NCBI RefSeq assembly: GCF_000764225.1
Contig: NZ_JQED01000017.1
Span: forward strand, 186,001 to 250,000
Reading direction: 5' to 3'
DNA length: 64,000 bases
Origin: Colwellia psychrerythraea
GTDB taxonomy: Bacteria > Pseudomonadota > Gammaproteobacteria > Enterobacterales > Alteromonadaceae
Shown: positions 19,520-28,932 of the stretch, one piece after another
How the letters are laid out: every line of letters begins with the position of its first letter
How positions within the stretch are numbered: position 1 is the first letter of the stretch
Position numbers and translations under genes: made by a program
Notes under the pieces: generated by a model
Databases searched by the model: none
What the model was told of the DNA's origin: nothing
Seen by the model: only the letters and a program-made list of their open reading frames with translations

Positions 19520-20371
19520 CTACATTGCTGATAATAGTCTTGGATTAACCACCAAGTTTCTAACACCGTGGGCGTGATCTTCTTTAAAGGCATTGCCTTT
19601 ACACCACTGGCCAACCGATTCGATATTTACCTTTGCCACTTTTGGACGAACGCTCCATGAAACTTGAAATGGTGAACCTTTTTCATTATACCCAGGGCCT
19701 GTGGTGGAGCCTGTGTATTGAACAGGAGAGCCAGTATTACTCGGAATGTTTAATGCCTGCTGATAACCACCTTTAACACCGTGTTTAGTTAATTCATTAA
19801 AGTTTAAAGCCTTACTATCATTAACTAAAACATAAACTTGTGTTTCAACACGTAATTGTGGGTTACCAATTGATTCACTTAAACATGCACCTAATGTCGG
19901 GCCAGGTACTATTTGTGCGGTTGAATGGACATAATGTACTTCAATAGTATCACCGCTATTTAAAGCACCGTGCTTGCTTGGGCAAACTGCTGACTTGGTC
20001 GCTTTCTTTTCACTTGAAGTTAATTTGCCTGAATAAACAAAACCACTTTGAAATCCATGGCCATCGCCATTGCCAGCGTATTTACTAAACTCGCCACCTT
20101 TATGTTCAGCATTTTTATGAAAGTGAATATTACAAAGATTCATCTCGGTGTAGGTAGGAGCAGCACCGAAAATTCGGGCATTGCTACCTTTGATTGAATC
20201 AATATCCCTTGGTGATTGTGGTCCAAAACCCTTACCATCAGTATTTTTTGCTAGCATTGCACGTTGCTTGGCAATGACTTTATCTGAAACGTTATCATGA
20301 ACGCTACCAGCACAAGCTGTTAATGGTACTAGTATTGTGGCAATAGCCATTGCAATAATATTTGTTTTCAT
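19520..20371 (-). CDS. Putative delta-class carbonic anhydrase, secreted
   Basis: A 283-residue exported protein. Signal peptide with a lipobox-like end (LVPLTACAG), so it may be a lipoprotein. The region NLCNIHFHKNAEHKGGEF near residues 78-95 has the paired His (HFH) expected of a zinc site, followed by VHYVHSTAQI and a set of Cys residues (NLC, AVCP, GACLSE, QWCKG) likely in disulfides. This pattern fits the delta-type carbonic anhydrase-like family known from marine diatoms and several marine bacteria. If so it would hydrate CO2 in the periplasm. Family assignment is from memory of motif pattern, not a search. AAGGG stands before the ATG. Confidence 0.7.
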   Translation of the reverse strand: MKTNIIAMAIATILVPLTACAGSVHDNVSDKVIAKQRAMLAKNTDGKGFGPQSPRDIDSIKGSNARIFGAAPTYTEMNLCNIHFHKNAEHKGGEFSKYAGNGDGHGFQSGFVYSGKLTSSEKKATKSAVCPSKHGALNSGDTIEVHYVHSTAQIVPGPTLGACLSESIGNPQLRVETQVYVLVNDSKALNFNELTKHGVKGGYQQALNIPSNTGSPVQYTGSTTGPGYNEKGSPFQVSWSVRPKVAKVNIESVGQWCKGNAFKEDHAHGVRNLVVNPRLLSAM

Positions 20372-20775
20372 GTTTTACCCTTAAGGTTGTTGATTAACTG
20401 GTTACTTACGGCGAATAGCACTATTTAAGTATTGTCTACATTCTTAAGCCAATATATAGCCAAACTACTTGAAGATGTGTGTTTCAGGACGCTTGAGCGA
20501 CTCATGAACAATAGGTTTGGGTATAGACAGTAGTTTTACAGATAATCAATTGAAAACAAAGCTAAGCTTCGTCTTTTATTGCTCTATGCCATAAATCAAT
20601 GGTTCAGTATGCCAGAGAAAGTGGTGGTATTAGTTGCTAGTCTTATCCTGTTATAAATGACCTAATATGGTTAAACAATCAATGTTGTGAGTAAGAAATA
20701 GCCAGCTATAATTTTAATAGTTGCAGACATGGAGGCCTTAGTTGATATGTCTAGCATTTAATGAGGAGTATTATT
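20372..20775. other. Intergenic region between carbonic anhydrase and AbrB-like gene
   Basis: About 400 bases with no supportable gene. It holds divergent promoters by position, but I found no convincing -35/-10 pair. The stretch 20456-20500 (ending in CTACTTGAAGATG and flanking bases) looks like the kind of sequence that recurs between genes in related marine genomes; a second copy was not found in this window. Confidence 0.45.
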
Positions 20776-20982
20776 ATGATTGAGCTGAAAGTACAGGCAA
20801 TTGGTGCAGGATTTGGCGTAGAACTGCCACCAGAAGTGCTAAAACAATTGCAAACCAGTGAAGGGGAAACTATCTTTTTAGAGAATATGTTTGATGGCAG
20901 TTATTGTTTGACTAAGCATGATGAAAAGTCTGCTGAATTAATGATGCTAATTGACGGTCAAATGCACGAGGAAGACTCTTAA
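20776..20982 (+). CDS. AbrB/MazE-like small protein
   Basis: A 68-residue protein whose N-terminal half (IELKVQAIGAGFGVELPPEVLKQLQTSEGETIFLE) fits the swapped-hairpin AbrB/SpoVT fold used by antitoxins and transition regulators. The C-terminal half is acidic, as in antitoxin tails. No toxin of the PIN or MazF type follows; the next gene 38 bases on is lipoate-ligase-like. I chose the second ATG because AGGAG lies 8 bases before it; the ATG at 20761 has none. It may be an orphan regulator. Confidence 0.6.
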   Translation: MIELKVQAIGAGFGVELPPEVLKQLQTSEGETIFLENMFDGSYCLTKHDEKSAELMMLIDGQMHEEDS

Positions 20983-21020
20983 AGGTATCAACATAACTAT
21001 GGGTAAACATGGCGTAAGAA

Positions 21021-21734
21021 ATGAACATGAGTCGTAATAAATTACTACGTTATAAGCAGATTTCTGTCGCTAAGGTGTTTGATAAAGAAACACAGCTTAT
21101 TGCCCAAATACAATCGGGAGAACTCAAACAATGCTTAATGTTATGGCAGGCAAATGAAGCGACTTTGGTATTACCTGCGGGTAAGAAGTGGATAGCGTCT
21201 GAAGAGCTTCAAATGGGGCTATTTGCCGATGGCTGGTTATTACAAGCGCGTAAAACAGGTGGAGCACCAGTGCCGCAATGTCCGGGAATTATTAATTTAT
21301 CTCATCTGTACCTTTGGTCAAATGAGTCACCTTATTCAATCACCCAAGCCTATGAGAATTTATGTACCGTTTTACATGGTTTCTTTGCTCAATTTAACTT
21401 AGTTAGCCAAGCCCATGCGACAAAGTTTTCTTATTGCGATGGTGACTATAATATCAACTTGAATGGTAAAAAAATTGTTGGTACGGCTCAGCGAGTGATA
21501 TTAAAAAAAGGTGGCGGCAAGATAGTGTTAGCACAAGCCTTTATTCTGATTGATGTGTTACTGGAAGAGATCATCAAGCCAGTTAACTTGTGCTACCAGT
21601 TATCTGATAAGACTGAACGAGTAAAAGCGCTGGTACATACTACACTGTTTGAGCATATTAACGAGCGACCAACAATAGAAAAGCTATACCAACAACTTAC
21701 TCAAGCGTTTGTTGATAGTGGCCTTTATCAATAA
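21021..21734 (+). CDS. Lipoate-protein ligase family protein (LplA/LipB fold)
   Basis: A 237-residue protein of the biotin/lipoyl transferase fold. LLRYKQISVAKVFDKETQLI corresponds to the N-terminal helix, KTGGAPVPQCPGIINLS matches the RRxGGG-like loop, and the DYNINLNGKKIVGTAQRVILKKGG segment matches the catalytic KI-G-A-Q loop with its Lys. These support a ligase or transferase acting on lipoyl or octanoyl groups. The Arg-rich signature before the GG is degenerate (QARKTGGAP), so substrate is uncertain. It may be co-transcribed with the AbrB-like gene. Confidence 0.75.
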   Translation: MNMSRNKLLRYKQISVAKVFDKETQLIAQIQSGELKQCLMLWQANEATLVLPAGKKWIASEELQMGLFADGWLLQARKTGGAPVPQCPGIINLSHLYLWSNESPYSITQAYENLCTVLHGFFAQFNLVSQAHATKFSYCDGDYNINLNGKKIVGTAQRVILKKGGGKIVLAQAFILIDVLLEEIIKPVNLCYQLSDKTERVKALVHTTLFEHINERPTIEKLYQQLTQAFVDSGLYQ

Positions 21735-21800
21735 AATGGCCACTGATAATAATAGCATTCACTTATAAAATGAGTGTTATTAAAGCGGAGGAAGTAGTGC

Positions 21801-22388
21801 TTAAGAATCCTTTTTTAGTTGCTGATAAAGATCTGCAAATTTAACGCGCTTCTTGTACCCCTTGAAAAAATGCTTATGTATCACATTACCTTGGCTATCA
21901 ATTACCACGACACCTGGGTAAGGGATGCCATAATGATCACTGCCTGGAACATATTCACTGTTAACAATACTGTAGGCTTGCATTGTTTGTACTTTTTGGT
22001 CTGATAATAATGGGTAGCTGATATTTTTCTGATCGGCGAAGGTTGTTAAAATATCAGTATTATCATAAGAAATAGCCGCTAAGCCATAACCTAGTTTGGT
22101 AAATTGTTCGGCATGTTCATTTAATTCTATCAGGTGCTTTTTACAAAAGGGACACCAATCAGCAGAGCGGAAAAATAAGATAATTAAACCTCGCTCACCA
22201 CTCAGTTCTTTGATATTTACCGCTTGCTCTTGAGTATTTAACACCGAAATTTTTGGCGCTTGTTCACCTATTGTTGGACCAACATTTATGCTGGTATTGG
22301 CCAACGCATTATTAGTTAATAACAAGAGCAGTGAAAAAATTGAGATTGATAGTTTTTTTTTGATGCTGGAGTAAAATTTGCTGTTCAT
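21801..22388 (-). CDS. Exported peroxiredoxin-like/AhpC-TSA protein
   Basis: A 195-residue thioredoxin-fold protein with a signal peptide (cleavage likely after NNALA near residue 30). The active site FFRSADWCPFCKKHL near residues 75-88 has a CPFC pair in the place of the peroxidatic Cys of AhpC or the CxxC of TlpA. YPLLSDQKVQTMQAYSI and PGVVVIDSQGNVIHKHFFKGYKKR are typical of the AhpC/TSA family. It could be a periplasmic peroxidase or thiol-disulfide reductase. It converges with the lipoate-ligase-like gene. Confidence 0.8.
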   Translation of the reverse strand: MNSKFYSSIKKKLSISIFSLLLLLTNNALANTSINVGPTIGEQAPKISVLNTQEQAVNIKELSGERGLIILFFRSADWCPFCKKHLIELNEHAEQFTKLGYGLAAISYDNTDILTTFADQKNISYPLLSDQKVQTMQAYSIVNSEYVPGSDHYGIPYPGVVVIDSQGNVIHKHFFKGYKKRVKFADLYQQLKKDS

Positions 22389-22597
22389 TTAAATTATGGA
22401 GCTTTGTGGGTTATGACCTAAAAGACCGCTTGATGAAATAAAAATTTCATTGTAAATGATGCTAGTGGTTCTTAGTGCTATTTAGTGCTTAAATTTAGTT
22501 AACAAAGAAGCTCAATAAACATATGTTACCCCTGCAGGTAAAGCTGTTATTATGCTCATCACTATTCGTTTTACCCAGTAAATATTATTGAGTGTAT

Positions 22598-22813
22598 ATG
22601 ACAGATAAAAATGACAACAGTGTTTGTCCCTTATGCCAGCAAAAAAATCACTGTGGTGTCAAAACGGCTAGTAATTGTTGGTGTATGAATACTCAAGTAC
22701 CTGAGGCGCTGCTCGCAAAAATACCAGCACATCAAAAAGGCATTAGTTGCGTATGTAATGCTTGTATTGATCGTTATTGGCTTCAACAAGGTTTAAATAC
22801 CAAAGAAGAATAA
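22598..22813 (+). CDS. Cysteine-rich CWC-family protein
   Basis: A small protein with nine Cys residues: CPLCQQKNHCG, SNCWCMNTQVP, and CVCNACIDRYW. The CWC tripeptide gives this family its name; the Cys pairs probably bind zinc. Function is unknown. The ATG at 22598 is preferred over a GTG two codons upstream. It lies 135 bases before an FAD oxidoreductase read in the same direction. Confidence 0.8.
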   Translation: MTDKNDNSVCPLCQQKNHCGVKTASNCWCMNTQVPEALLAKIPAHQKGISCVCNACIDRYWLQQGLNTKEE

Positions 22814-22947
22814 TTTGATTTTTATCATGACTTAGTAGCGTAACAATAAAAGCACAACAGTATAAAGACTTTTTAGGGCTTAGCTCTACGCAAATAGTTC
22901 GCATTCAAGTAACATAGCTTCTATAAATGTATTTTCTCGAAACTGTT

Positions 22948-24435
22948 ATGAATAAAACCTCAGAGGCCTATCAGCCATTACTCAACTCTTCAGCAAAAAT
23001 AGCCATTATTGGTGGTGGTGTTGCAGGTTCAACTATTGCTTTGCGCTTTGCTGAATTAGGTTTAGATACCACGCTGATAGAAAAGGGTCCAAGCTTAGTT
23101 AATGGCCCGCCTATTTGTCACTTGCATGCTGGCGGTAACTTGTACCGTGAGATTTGTGATGAGCAATGCCTTACGCTATTACAGCAATCGATAGACACGG
23201 TTAAAGTTTATCCTCAGAGCGTTAATATTCGGCCAACAGTGATAGCTTTGCCTAAAACCGATAACGGTCAACCGGAAGATTTATTACCTCGACTAAAGAA
23301 GTTACGTGCTAAATACCGTGAACTTGTCACTCAAGATAGTGATAACAAGGTACTTGGGGAGCCAGAAAACTATTTTCGCTTTTATTCACGCGCAGAGCTT
23401 GATGCTTTACGGAACTTACCTCTAACCAAAACAGCACAACATGATAGCGATTGGTTAATTGCTTTTGCACAACACGTTGATTTAGATAGTTTGAAATTTC
23501 CGGTATTGTTAGTGCAAGAATACGGTTTATCTGCATTTCGTTTTGCCGCTATCGCAAGCTTAGCGATAGAGGAGTTACCTAGTTGTCATCTGCAAACCGA
23601 TAGCCAAGTGGTTGCCATTGCCCAGCAAGAAAGTAGCTTAGGTTGGCAAGTATCTACTCAAGCATCAGTTCAACACCAGCAAAGCCCAACTGTCATTGAA
23701 CAACACTTTGACTATGTTATTAATGCCTGTGGTTTTAAAAGTGGTGAAATTGATGACATGGTCAGCGCCAAACGTAAACGTATGGTGGAATTCAAAGCGG
23801 CTTATGTTGCCCATTGGCCTCAATGCCAAGGGTTATGGCCTGAGATTGTTTTTTATGGCGAGCGAGGTACTCCGCAAGGCATGGCGCAATTGACCCCATA
23901 CCCTGATGGGTATTTCCAGCTACATGGCATGACGCAAGACATCACTTTATTTGACCAAGGATTAGTAGCGAGTTCGTTAGAAAGTGCGCAGCCGCAATTA
24001 GCAAAACGCTTTATTGAAAAAATTGATAAAAAATGGCCTGAGCAGTTAGTGCATAATAGAACCTTAGGCTCTATTGAGCATATTGCGCAGTTTGTTCCTA
24101 CTTTTGATACTGCAACGGTTGCAGCTAAACCGCTATTTGGTGCGCAACAAATACCCGGTGAAGATGCTGATTTACGTGCTGCCGATGTATCATTCTATGG
24201 TCAATACTATGCACGTACTGAAATAGTTAAAGCCTCATCGGCTTTAGCTGCAGCCGATGCGATATTAAATAATCTAGTCGATTGCGGATTAGTTGACGCA
24301 GTACAATTAGGCGATTATCTAACACAGCATTACTTCCCCGTAAGTCAGCAGTGCTGCGAAATAAAAGTGACTGAACGTGCAATGATGTTAGCCAAGCAGC
24401 GTGATTACCCAATGGCGTTAGCAAAAAACCTGTAA
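22948..24435 (+). CDS. FAD-dependent oxidoreductase of unknown substrate
   Basis: A flavoprotein of about 495 residues. The Rossmann FAD motif IAIIGGGVAGSTIALRFAELGLDTTLIEKG begins about 17 residues in. GPPICHLHAGGNLYREICDEQC follows; its His/Cys-rich pattern is unusual and may form part of the active site. The rest resembles the DAO and malate:quinone oxidoreductase fold group, but I recognise no substrate motif. The C-terminus has a helical segment with CGLVDAVQLGDYL. An alternative ATG at 22927 would add 7 residues; neither has a good ribosome site. Confidence 0.75.
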   Translation: MNKTSEAYQPLLNSSAKIAIIGGGVAGSTIALRFAELGLDTTLIEKGPSLVNGPPICHLHAGGNLYREICDEQCLTLLQQSIDTVKVYPQSVNIRPTVIALPKTDNGQPEDLLPRLKKLRAKYRELVTQDSDNKVLGEPENYFRFYSRAELDALRNLPLTKTAQHDSDWLIAFAQHVDLDSLKFPVLLVQEYGLSAFRFAAIASLAIEELPSCHLQTDSQVVAIAQQESSLGWQVSTQASVQHQQSPTVIEQHFDYVINACGFKSGEIDDMVSAKRKRMVEFKAAYVAHWPQCQGLWPEIVFYGERGTPQGMAQLTPYPDGYFQLHGMTQDITLFDQGLVASSLESAQPQLAKRFIEKIDKKWPEQLVHNRTLGSIEHIAQFVPTFDTATVAAKPLFGAQQIPGEDADLRAADVSFYGQYYARTEIVKASSALAAADAILNNLVDCGLVDAVQLGDYLTQHYFPVSQQCCEIKVTERAMMLAKQRDYPMALAKNL

Positions 24436-24505
24436 AATTATCTCTATTCTTAACGTACAATTCTTATCGCACTATGCTTAGTGCGTTATGGCTAGCGCAC
24501 TATCG

Positions 24506-25186
24506 CTAATGTTTTAGTGCGGTTAGTAGTTCAGCAAACGTATCAAAGCACCATTGCGGCTGATATTGATTGATATCTTCACCGTAGTTATAACCATAAG
24601 TTAAGCCAACACTATCTATGTTGGCTGCTTTTGCCGCTAAGATATCATTTTTAGAATCGCCAATCATCACACATTGTTCAGCCGTGACGTTAAGCTGCTC
24701 TAGGGCATAGTGTAACTGCGCTGGATGGGGTTTTTTATCCGCTAAGGTATCACCACCAATCAATAACTCAAATACATTATCAATACCTAAGCCTGTTAAT
24801 ATCGGTTGAATAAAAATGGCCGGTTTATTGGTAATAATCGCAAGGCGAAAGCCTGCCGTTTTTAAGGTCAATAACCCTTGTTTCACATCATCATACAATA
24901 CTGATTCTATACATAAGCACTCTTGGTAATGCTTCAAAAAGATGGCTAACGCCTCTTGAACCAGTGATTCTTCTAATTGCTTATCGATGATTGCTGAGCC
25001 TGATAATGCGCGTTCAATTAATACCTTGGCACCATTACCTACCCAATGGTGAATGGTATCTTGATCGAAAGTCGCTTTGTTTAACTCTTTAAGTGTTCTA
25101 TTCACAGCTAAAGCAAGATCTGGTCCGCTGTCTACTAAGGTACCATCGAGGTCGAATAACAGGACATTTTTTTCTTCAAGGCTCAC
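24506..25186 (-). CDS. gph: Phosphoglycolate phosphatase
   Basis: HAD-superfamily phosphatase that removes phosphate from 2-phosphoglycolate arising from DNA repair and photorespiration-like side reactions. Motif I LLFDLDGTLVDSGPDL, motif II IITNKPA, motif III KPHP and motif IV GDSKNDILAAKAA are intact, and NHWVGNG-type cap sequence (HHWVGNGAKVL) marks the Gph subgroup. Starts with GTG. It converges with the FAD oxidoreductase gene. Confidence 0.92.
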   Translation of the reverse strand: MSLEEKNVLLFDLDGTLVDSGPDLALAVNRTLKELNKATFDQDTIHHWVGNGAKVLIERALSGSAIIDKQLEESLVQEALAIFLKHYQECLCIESVLYDDVKQGLLTLKTAGFRLAIITNKPAIFIQPILTGLGIDNVFELLIGGDTLADKKPHPAQLHYALEQLNVTAEQCVMIGDSKNDILAAKAANIDSVGLTYGYNYGEDINQYQPQWCFDTFAELLTALKH

Positions 25187-25542
25187 AGCTTTCTCAATAG
25201 GGGATAGGGGAAATATTGGCGGTTATTTTATCATGTCATCTGTAATAGTGCAGGCAAAAGTATTACCAAAAATAGCCAATCACCTGAGCTTTGATTTTAT
25301 CGCCGATATTCTGCATGGAAGTTCCGTAAAGTCATTACCATTTGCCTAAAATAAGGTGACACTTTTTACTGTAAATAAGCAGTGAGGATGAATTTTCAAG
25401 AACAAGGTGTTTACTTAAGCAATGAGAAAGTCTGCATAAATATTACATCGTATTACAGCCACTATTACTTTCAATCTTCCTATGCCTATAATGTCGTTAC
25501 TTGTTTATGCAGTTGAAATTTAAATTAAAAAAGGAAAGAGTT
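25187..25542. other. Intergenic region with a possible short ORF or remnant
   Basis: 356 bases between divergent gph and the unknown gene at 25543. A stretch at 25233-25349 reads ATG-SSVIVQAKVLPKIANHLS... to a stop after 38 codons with protein-like composition, but has no ribosome site. It may be a gene fragment or chance. No clear terminator or operator is visible. Confidence 0.4.
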
Positions 25543-26097
25543 ATGAATGCACCGGAAAACCTAGTACTTGATACGCAAACCATTACTGTGCCCTTCATGT
25601 CTAATATCGATGATGATTTAGTTGGTTCAGTGGTAACTTTCTTTAAAGTTCAACCTACTCAAAGTGGTGAGGATTGGGTAACTGAATTAGTTAATACCTC
25701 CACTGCGACTGTATCAATAGCACCCCCTTTATTGTTTGATTTTGAATCGATTGCTGCTCCTAGTGGTATACAAAAAGAACTTGAACCGCATCAGAAAGTA
25801 ACGCTAATTGTTGACCTCCAACAAAGTGATACAGAGTTGTGGCAATTTTATGGGGCAGGTGTTGTTTTTATTGATGAGCCGCCAGCAAGTCAATTGCGCG
25901 TGCAAACCGAAATAAAATATCAAGGCCAACGTTTGGTTATTACGATAGATAATGTCGATAATAATTTAGAGTTTACCGAATTAGCCTTCCGCTATATTGC
26001 TTCGTGTATCGATGTGAGAAATAAAGGTGCTGGCGAACTGAAAGTATTTTATTCGCAAGACCCTACTATTGGAATTCGTCGTCGTAAAGAGAATTAA
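25543..26097 (+). CDS. Unknown beta-rich protein facing the kinase gene
   Basis: I do not recognise this 184-residue protein. It has no signal peptide and no membrane helix. Alternating hydrophobic strands (TQTITVPF, LVGSVVTFFKV, KVTLIVDLQ, RLVITIDNV) suggest two immunoglobulin-like beta domains. It ends in an Arg-rich tail (GIRRRKEN). The ATG has AGGAAAGAG just upstream, so this start is preferred over the TTG at 25501. Its stop overlaps the kinase stop by four bases (TTAA shared), so the two transcripts converge head-on with no spacer. A link to the FHA-kinase pair is suggested by position alone. Confidence 0.65.
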   Translation: MNAPENLVLDTQTITVPFMSNIDDDLVGSVVTFFKVQPTQSGEDWVTELVNTSTATVSIAPPLLFDFESIAAPSGIQKELEPHQKVTLIVDLQQSDTELWQFYGAGVVFIDEPPASQLRVQTEIKYQGQRLVITIDNVDNNLEFTELAFRYIASCIDVRNKGAGELKVFYSQDPTIGIRRRKEN

Positions 26098-28931
26098 TTT
26101 TGACTTAAAAAGTTCAGTTGGCATCGCTCTATTTTGCCAGCTTTTGCTAATATTTTTTGAAAATCAGTGTTACTACACAGAGGATCAAACCATGGAAGAT
26201 TAAACCAAACTAGTCCAAAACCAGCAGATAAGGCTTCTTCTACTTGATTGACTGCTGATACTTGTTCTCCTAGCTGGCTATAGATTAATGCAGCAATGAA
26301 AGCGACTTGTCCTGTATCAGGAAATAATTTTTTTGCTTGATTAAGGGTTTTTATTGCTTGTTTATGTTGGCCTAAGTGCACATAAGCTTGAGCCATTATT
26401 AATAAAGTTTCAAGATCTTGTTGTTTGTGAGACAGTTGAATGACCTGTTGATATAAGGGAGTAGATTGTTCTGTCATGCCTAATATCAATTTGATATCTG
26501 CTAAATTTGATATTCTTGTTGGGTGTTTAGGGCTAGTTTTTACTGCCAATTGAGCCATCTGCAAGGCATCTTGATAACGGCCGGCTAAGGCATAAGCCAG
26601 ACCTAAGCGATCTATGTCATTACTCTGCGGGTTTACTTTGATGATGGCTTCATACATGGCAATGGCAAGTGTTAGCTCTCCTTCAGATAAATAGATATCG
26701 GCTAATAATTGTTTGGCATCATAATCTTGGGGTATGGTATTGAGTAATATTTTAAGGTTTTTTTTAGCATTGGTAAAATCACCTAATAGGTAAAAGCTTA
26801 ACGCCAAGTTATATAAATTTTTTGTACTAGGGCGTAGGGTTAATGCTGATTGGTAATTTGCTACTGCTTTCGATAAGTCATTGCTATCCATCTGCAAGGC
26901 TGCTTGTAACTCTAATCGTTTAGACTCATCTATGCCGCGTTGTATAGCAATATTCAGTTGCTCGTTCGCCTGGGGAAAATCACTTAAACCGAGTGAGATC
27001 CAAAATTCATCAATGGCTTGGAAAATGCTGTATTTATATTCTGGTGGCGCTAGTGATAACACTTTTTTCGCAAGTTCTGCGTACTTTATTTCGTTGGTTT
27101 TATAGTATAAATCAATCGCTGTTTCTCTGTATAAGGCATAAGCACTATATAAATAGGGCGAACTAGTGAGTATGTTTTGCAATTGTTCTAATGTATTGTC
27201 ATCACTGCGACCTTCTAACAAAACACTATTATAAAGCGTGGCAAAAAGAAGATAATCTTGTTGTTGAACCGACTGTTCGGTTAAATGTTTTTCATTATAC
27301 TGTGGGTAAATGCCAGCAAGGTATGATTGGGTAATTTCTTTGATATCATAATAATTCTCTATTTGACTCGGCCATTTTTTCTGCGCTAAGACGGTCCACT
27401 TGTTAATCTTATTATTATTACTTACCGTGAGTCGCGACAAGGTAACGTCACATTTCACATTATTACAGCTAAGCTGAGTGGTAATAATATCACTAGCACC
27501 TGTTGCCGCAGCTATGCTGGCAAGGGAGGCTGTTTCACCTGTTGAGTTTTTACTGACTCCAGCAACCTCACGACGAGAAATCAACCTCAGGCCTTTGGTA
27601 TTAATAATGTTTTGGCGAATAGCATCATCTAGCGTCGCTGTGACTAAGTCTTTTTGCATATCAGCAATGGGGTTTTCAGCATTACTATTTGTGATAGTTG
27701 CTGGTAGTACTACGATATAACGTGCTGGCAAGTCAGCAGGAGCAAATAAGGTTTCACTATAAATACCCACGCCCACTAACAAACTTACCAACAATGCAAC
27801 CCCTGCAAAAATGAATCGTCTGTTTTTATGTTGAGTAATCGCTACGTTATCTGTGGTTGTTTGGTTAGTCGCTAGCTGATTAGCCGCTAGTTCATTAGTC
27901 GATAAGACACTGGTTGATAACTCATTGGCAGTTAGTGCAGCAGCAAACTCTGTTGATAGTGCGTCAGTAATAGGCTGAGTATCTTCAGCCAGTATTTCTT
28001 GCTGGGTAAGATGCTTAGTGATTTGTTCAAATTGTTGAGTAACCCACTGGCTAGATTGCGGGCGACCTTCTGGTTGATGAGCTAATAATTTATTGAGTAA
28101 ATTGATTAACTCTCTTGGTAACTGCGGCACTATGTCTTGTGCTTGTTGGCACTGTGCATTGAGAATATTTTGCGCTGTTTGCGTTGCACTTTCACCAGCA
28201 AAGGGATGGCGGCCGCTAATTAATTGAAAAGCGATAATACCTAAAGAAAATAAATCACTTCTAAAATCAATAGTATTGTCTGTTTTGTCGTCTATTGTCT
28301 TGGCATTAGCATTGGCAACAGGTAAAACTTGGTAAAGTTGCTCGGGCGACATTGCTGTTTGACTGCCAAAACTATGCGAATTATTTGCGGTTTCGGAATT
28401 TCCACTGGTCAGTTTGGCAATGCCAAAATCAATAATTTTAACGCTGCCATGATCATCAATGATGATGTTGCTCGGTTTTAAATCACAGTGCACTATGCCC
28501 TGAGCATGTGCTGCGGTTAAGCCCTTACTAATTTGGCTGATAATGGCAAGCTTCTGTGAAAGCGAGCTAACGTGCTCTTGTTGGTAATGATGTAATGTTT
28601 TACCTCCAAGGTATTCCATCACCAGACATATTTGTCCATCTTCTTGCGTAATATCGTAGATTTGCACAATATTGGCGTGATTTAGCTTAGCTAATAACTG
28701 TGCTTCTAGTAATGCGTTTTCTATTAGATTAGCATCGTAGTCATCAGTACTAGCAGTGTTATTTGGCGCGGAGTGCGTCGTAGCAAATGCTGGCTTGATA
28801 GTTTTAATGGCCACTGTGCGGTGTAATCGCTGATCTTCGGCCAAATAAATTTGTCCCATGCCACCTTGGTTGAGTAGCTTGATAATTTTGTAATGACTGA
28901 GGTGAGTGCCGAGTGGGCTTACGTCTGACAA
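26094..28931 (-). CDS. Membrane Ser/Thr kinase with C-terminal TPR repeats
   Basis: A 945-residue eukaryotic-type kinase (PknB group). The P-loop NQGGMGQIYLAE (residues 21-32), VAIK Lys43, the catalytic loop HCDLKPSN at 148-155 (HRD has become HCD), and DFG at 168-170 are complete, so it should be active. A membrane helix at about residues 378-400 separates it from a periplasmic or distal part: first an unknown alpha/beta region with a Cys pair (SCNNVKCD), then TPR-like helices from about 600 to 900 (NLYNLALSFYLLGDFTNAK, RLGLAYALAGRYQDAL). Start is TTG with a weak site. It lies 1 base after the FHA gene. Confidence 0.88.
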   Translation of the reverse strand: MSDVSPLGTHLSHYKIIKLLNQGGMGQIYLAEDQRLHRTVAIKTIKPAFATTHSAPNNTASTDDYDANLIENALLEAQLLAKLNHANIVQIYDITQEDGQICLVMEYLGGKTLHHYQQEHVSSLSQKLAIISQISKGLTAAHAQGIVHCDLKPSNIIIDDHGSVKIIDFGIAKLTSGNSETANNSHSFGSQTAMSPEQLYQVLPVANANAKTIDDKTDNTIDFRSDLFSLGIIAFQLISGRHPFAGESATQTAQNILNAQCQQAQDIVPQLPRELINLLNKLLAHQPEGRPQSSQWVTQQFEQITKHLTQQEILAEDTQPITDALSTEFAAALTANELSTSVLSTNELAANQLATNQTTTDNVAITQHKNRRFIFAGVALLVSLLVGVGIYSETLFAPADLPARYIVVLPATITNSNAENPIADMQKDLVTATLDDAIRQNIINTKGLRLISRREVAGVSKNSTGETASLASIAAATGASDIITTQLSCNNVKCDVTLSRLTVSNNNKINKWTVLAQKKWPSQIENYYDIKEITQSYLAGIYPQYNEKHLTEQSVQQQDYLLFATLYNSVLLEGRSDDNTLEQLQNILTSSPYLYSAYALYRETAIDLYYKTNEIKYAELAKKVLSLAPPEYKYSIFQAIDEFWISLGLSDFPQANEQLNIAIQRGIDESKRLELQAALQMDSNDLSKAVANYQSALTLRPSTKNLYNLALSFYLLGDFTNAKKNLKILLNTIPQDYDAKQLLADIYLSEGELTLAIAMYEAIIKVNPQSNDIDRLGLAYALAGRYQDALQMAQLAVKTSPKHPTRISNLADIKLILGMTEQSTPLYQQVIQLSHKQQDLETLLIMAQAYVHLGQHKQAIKTLNQAKKLFPDTGQVAFIAALIYSQLGEQVSAVNQVEEALSAGFGLVWFNLPWFDPLCSNTDFQKILAKAGKIERCQLNFLSQN

Positions 28932-28932
28932 A

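Noticed and set aside
26881-27105. Open frame opposite the kinase TPR region
   Set aside because: No conserved motif; overlaps the certain kinase gene.
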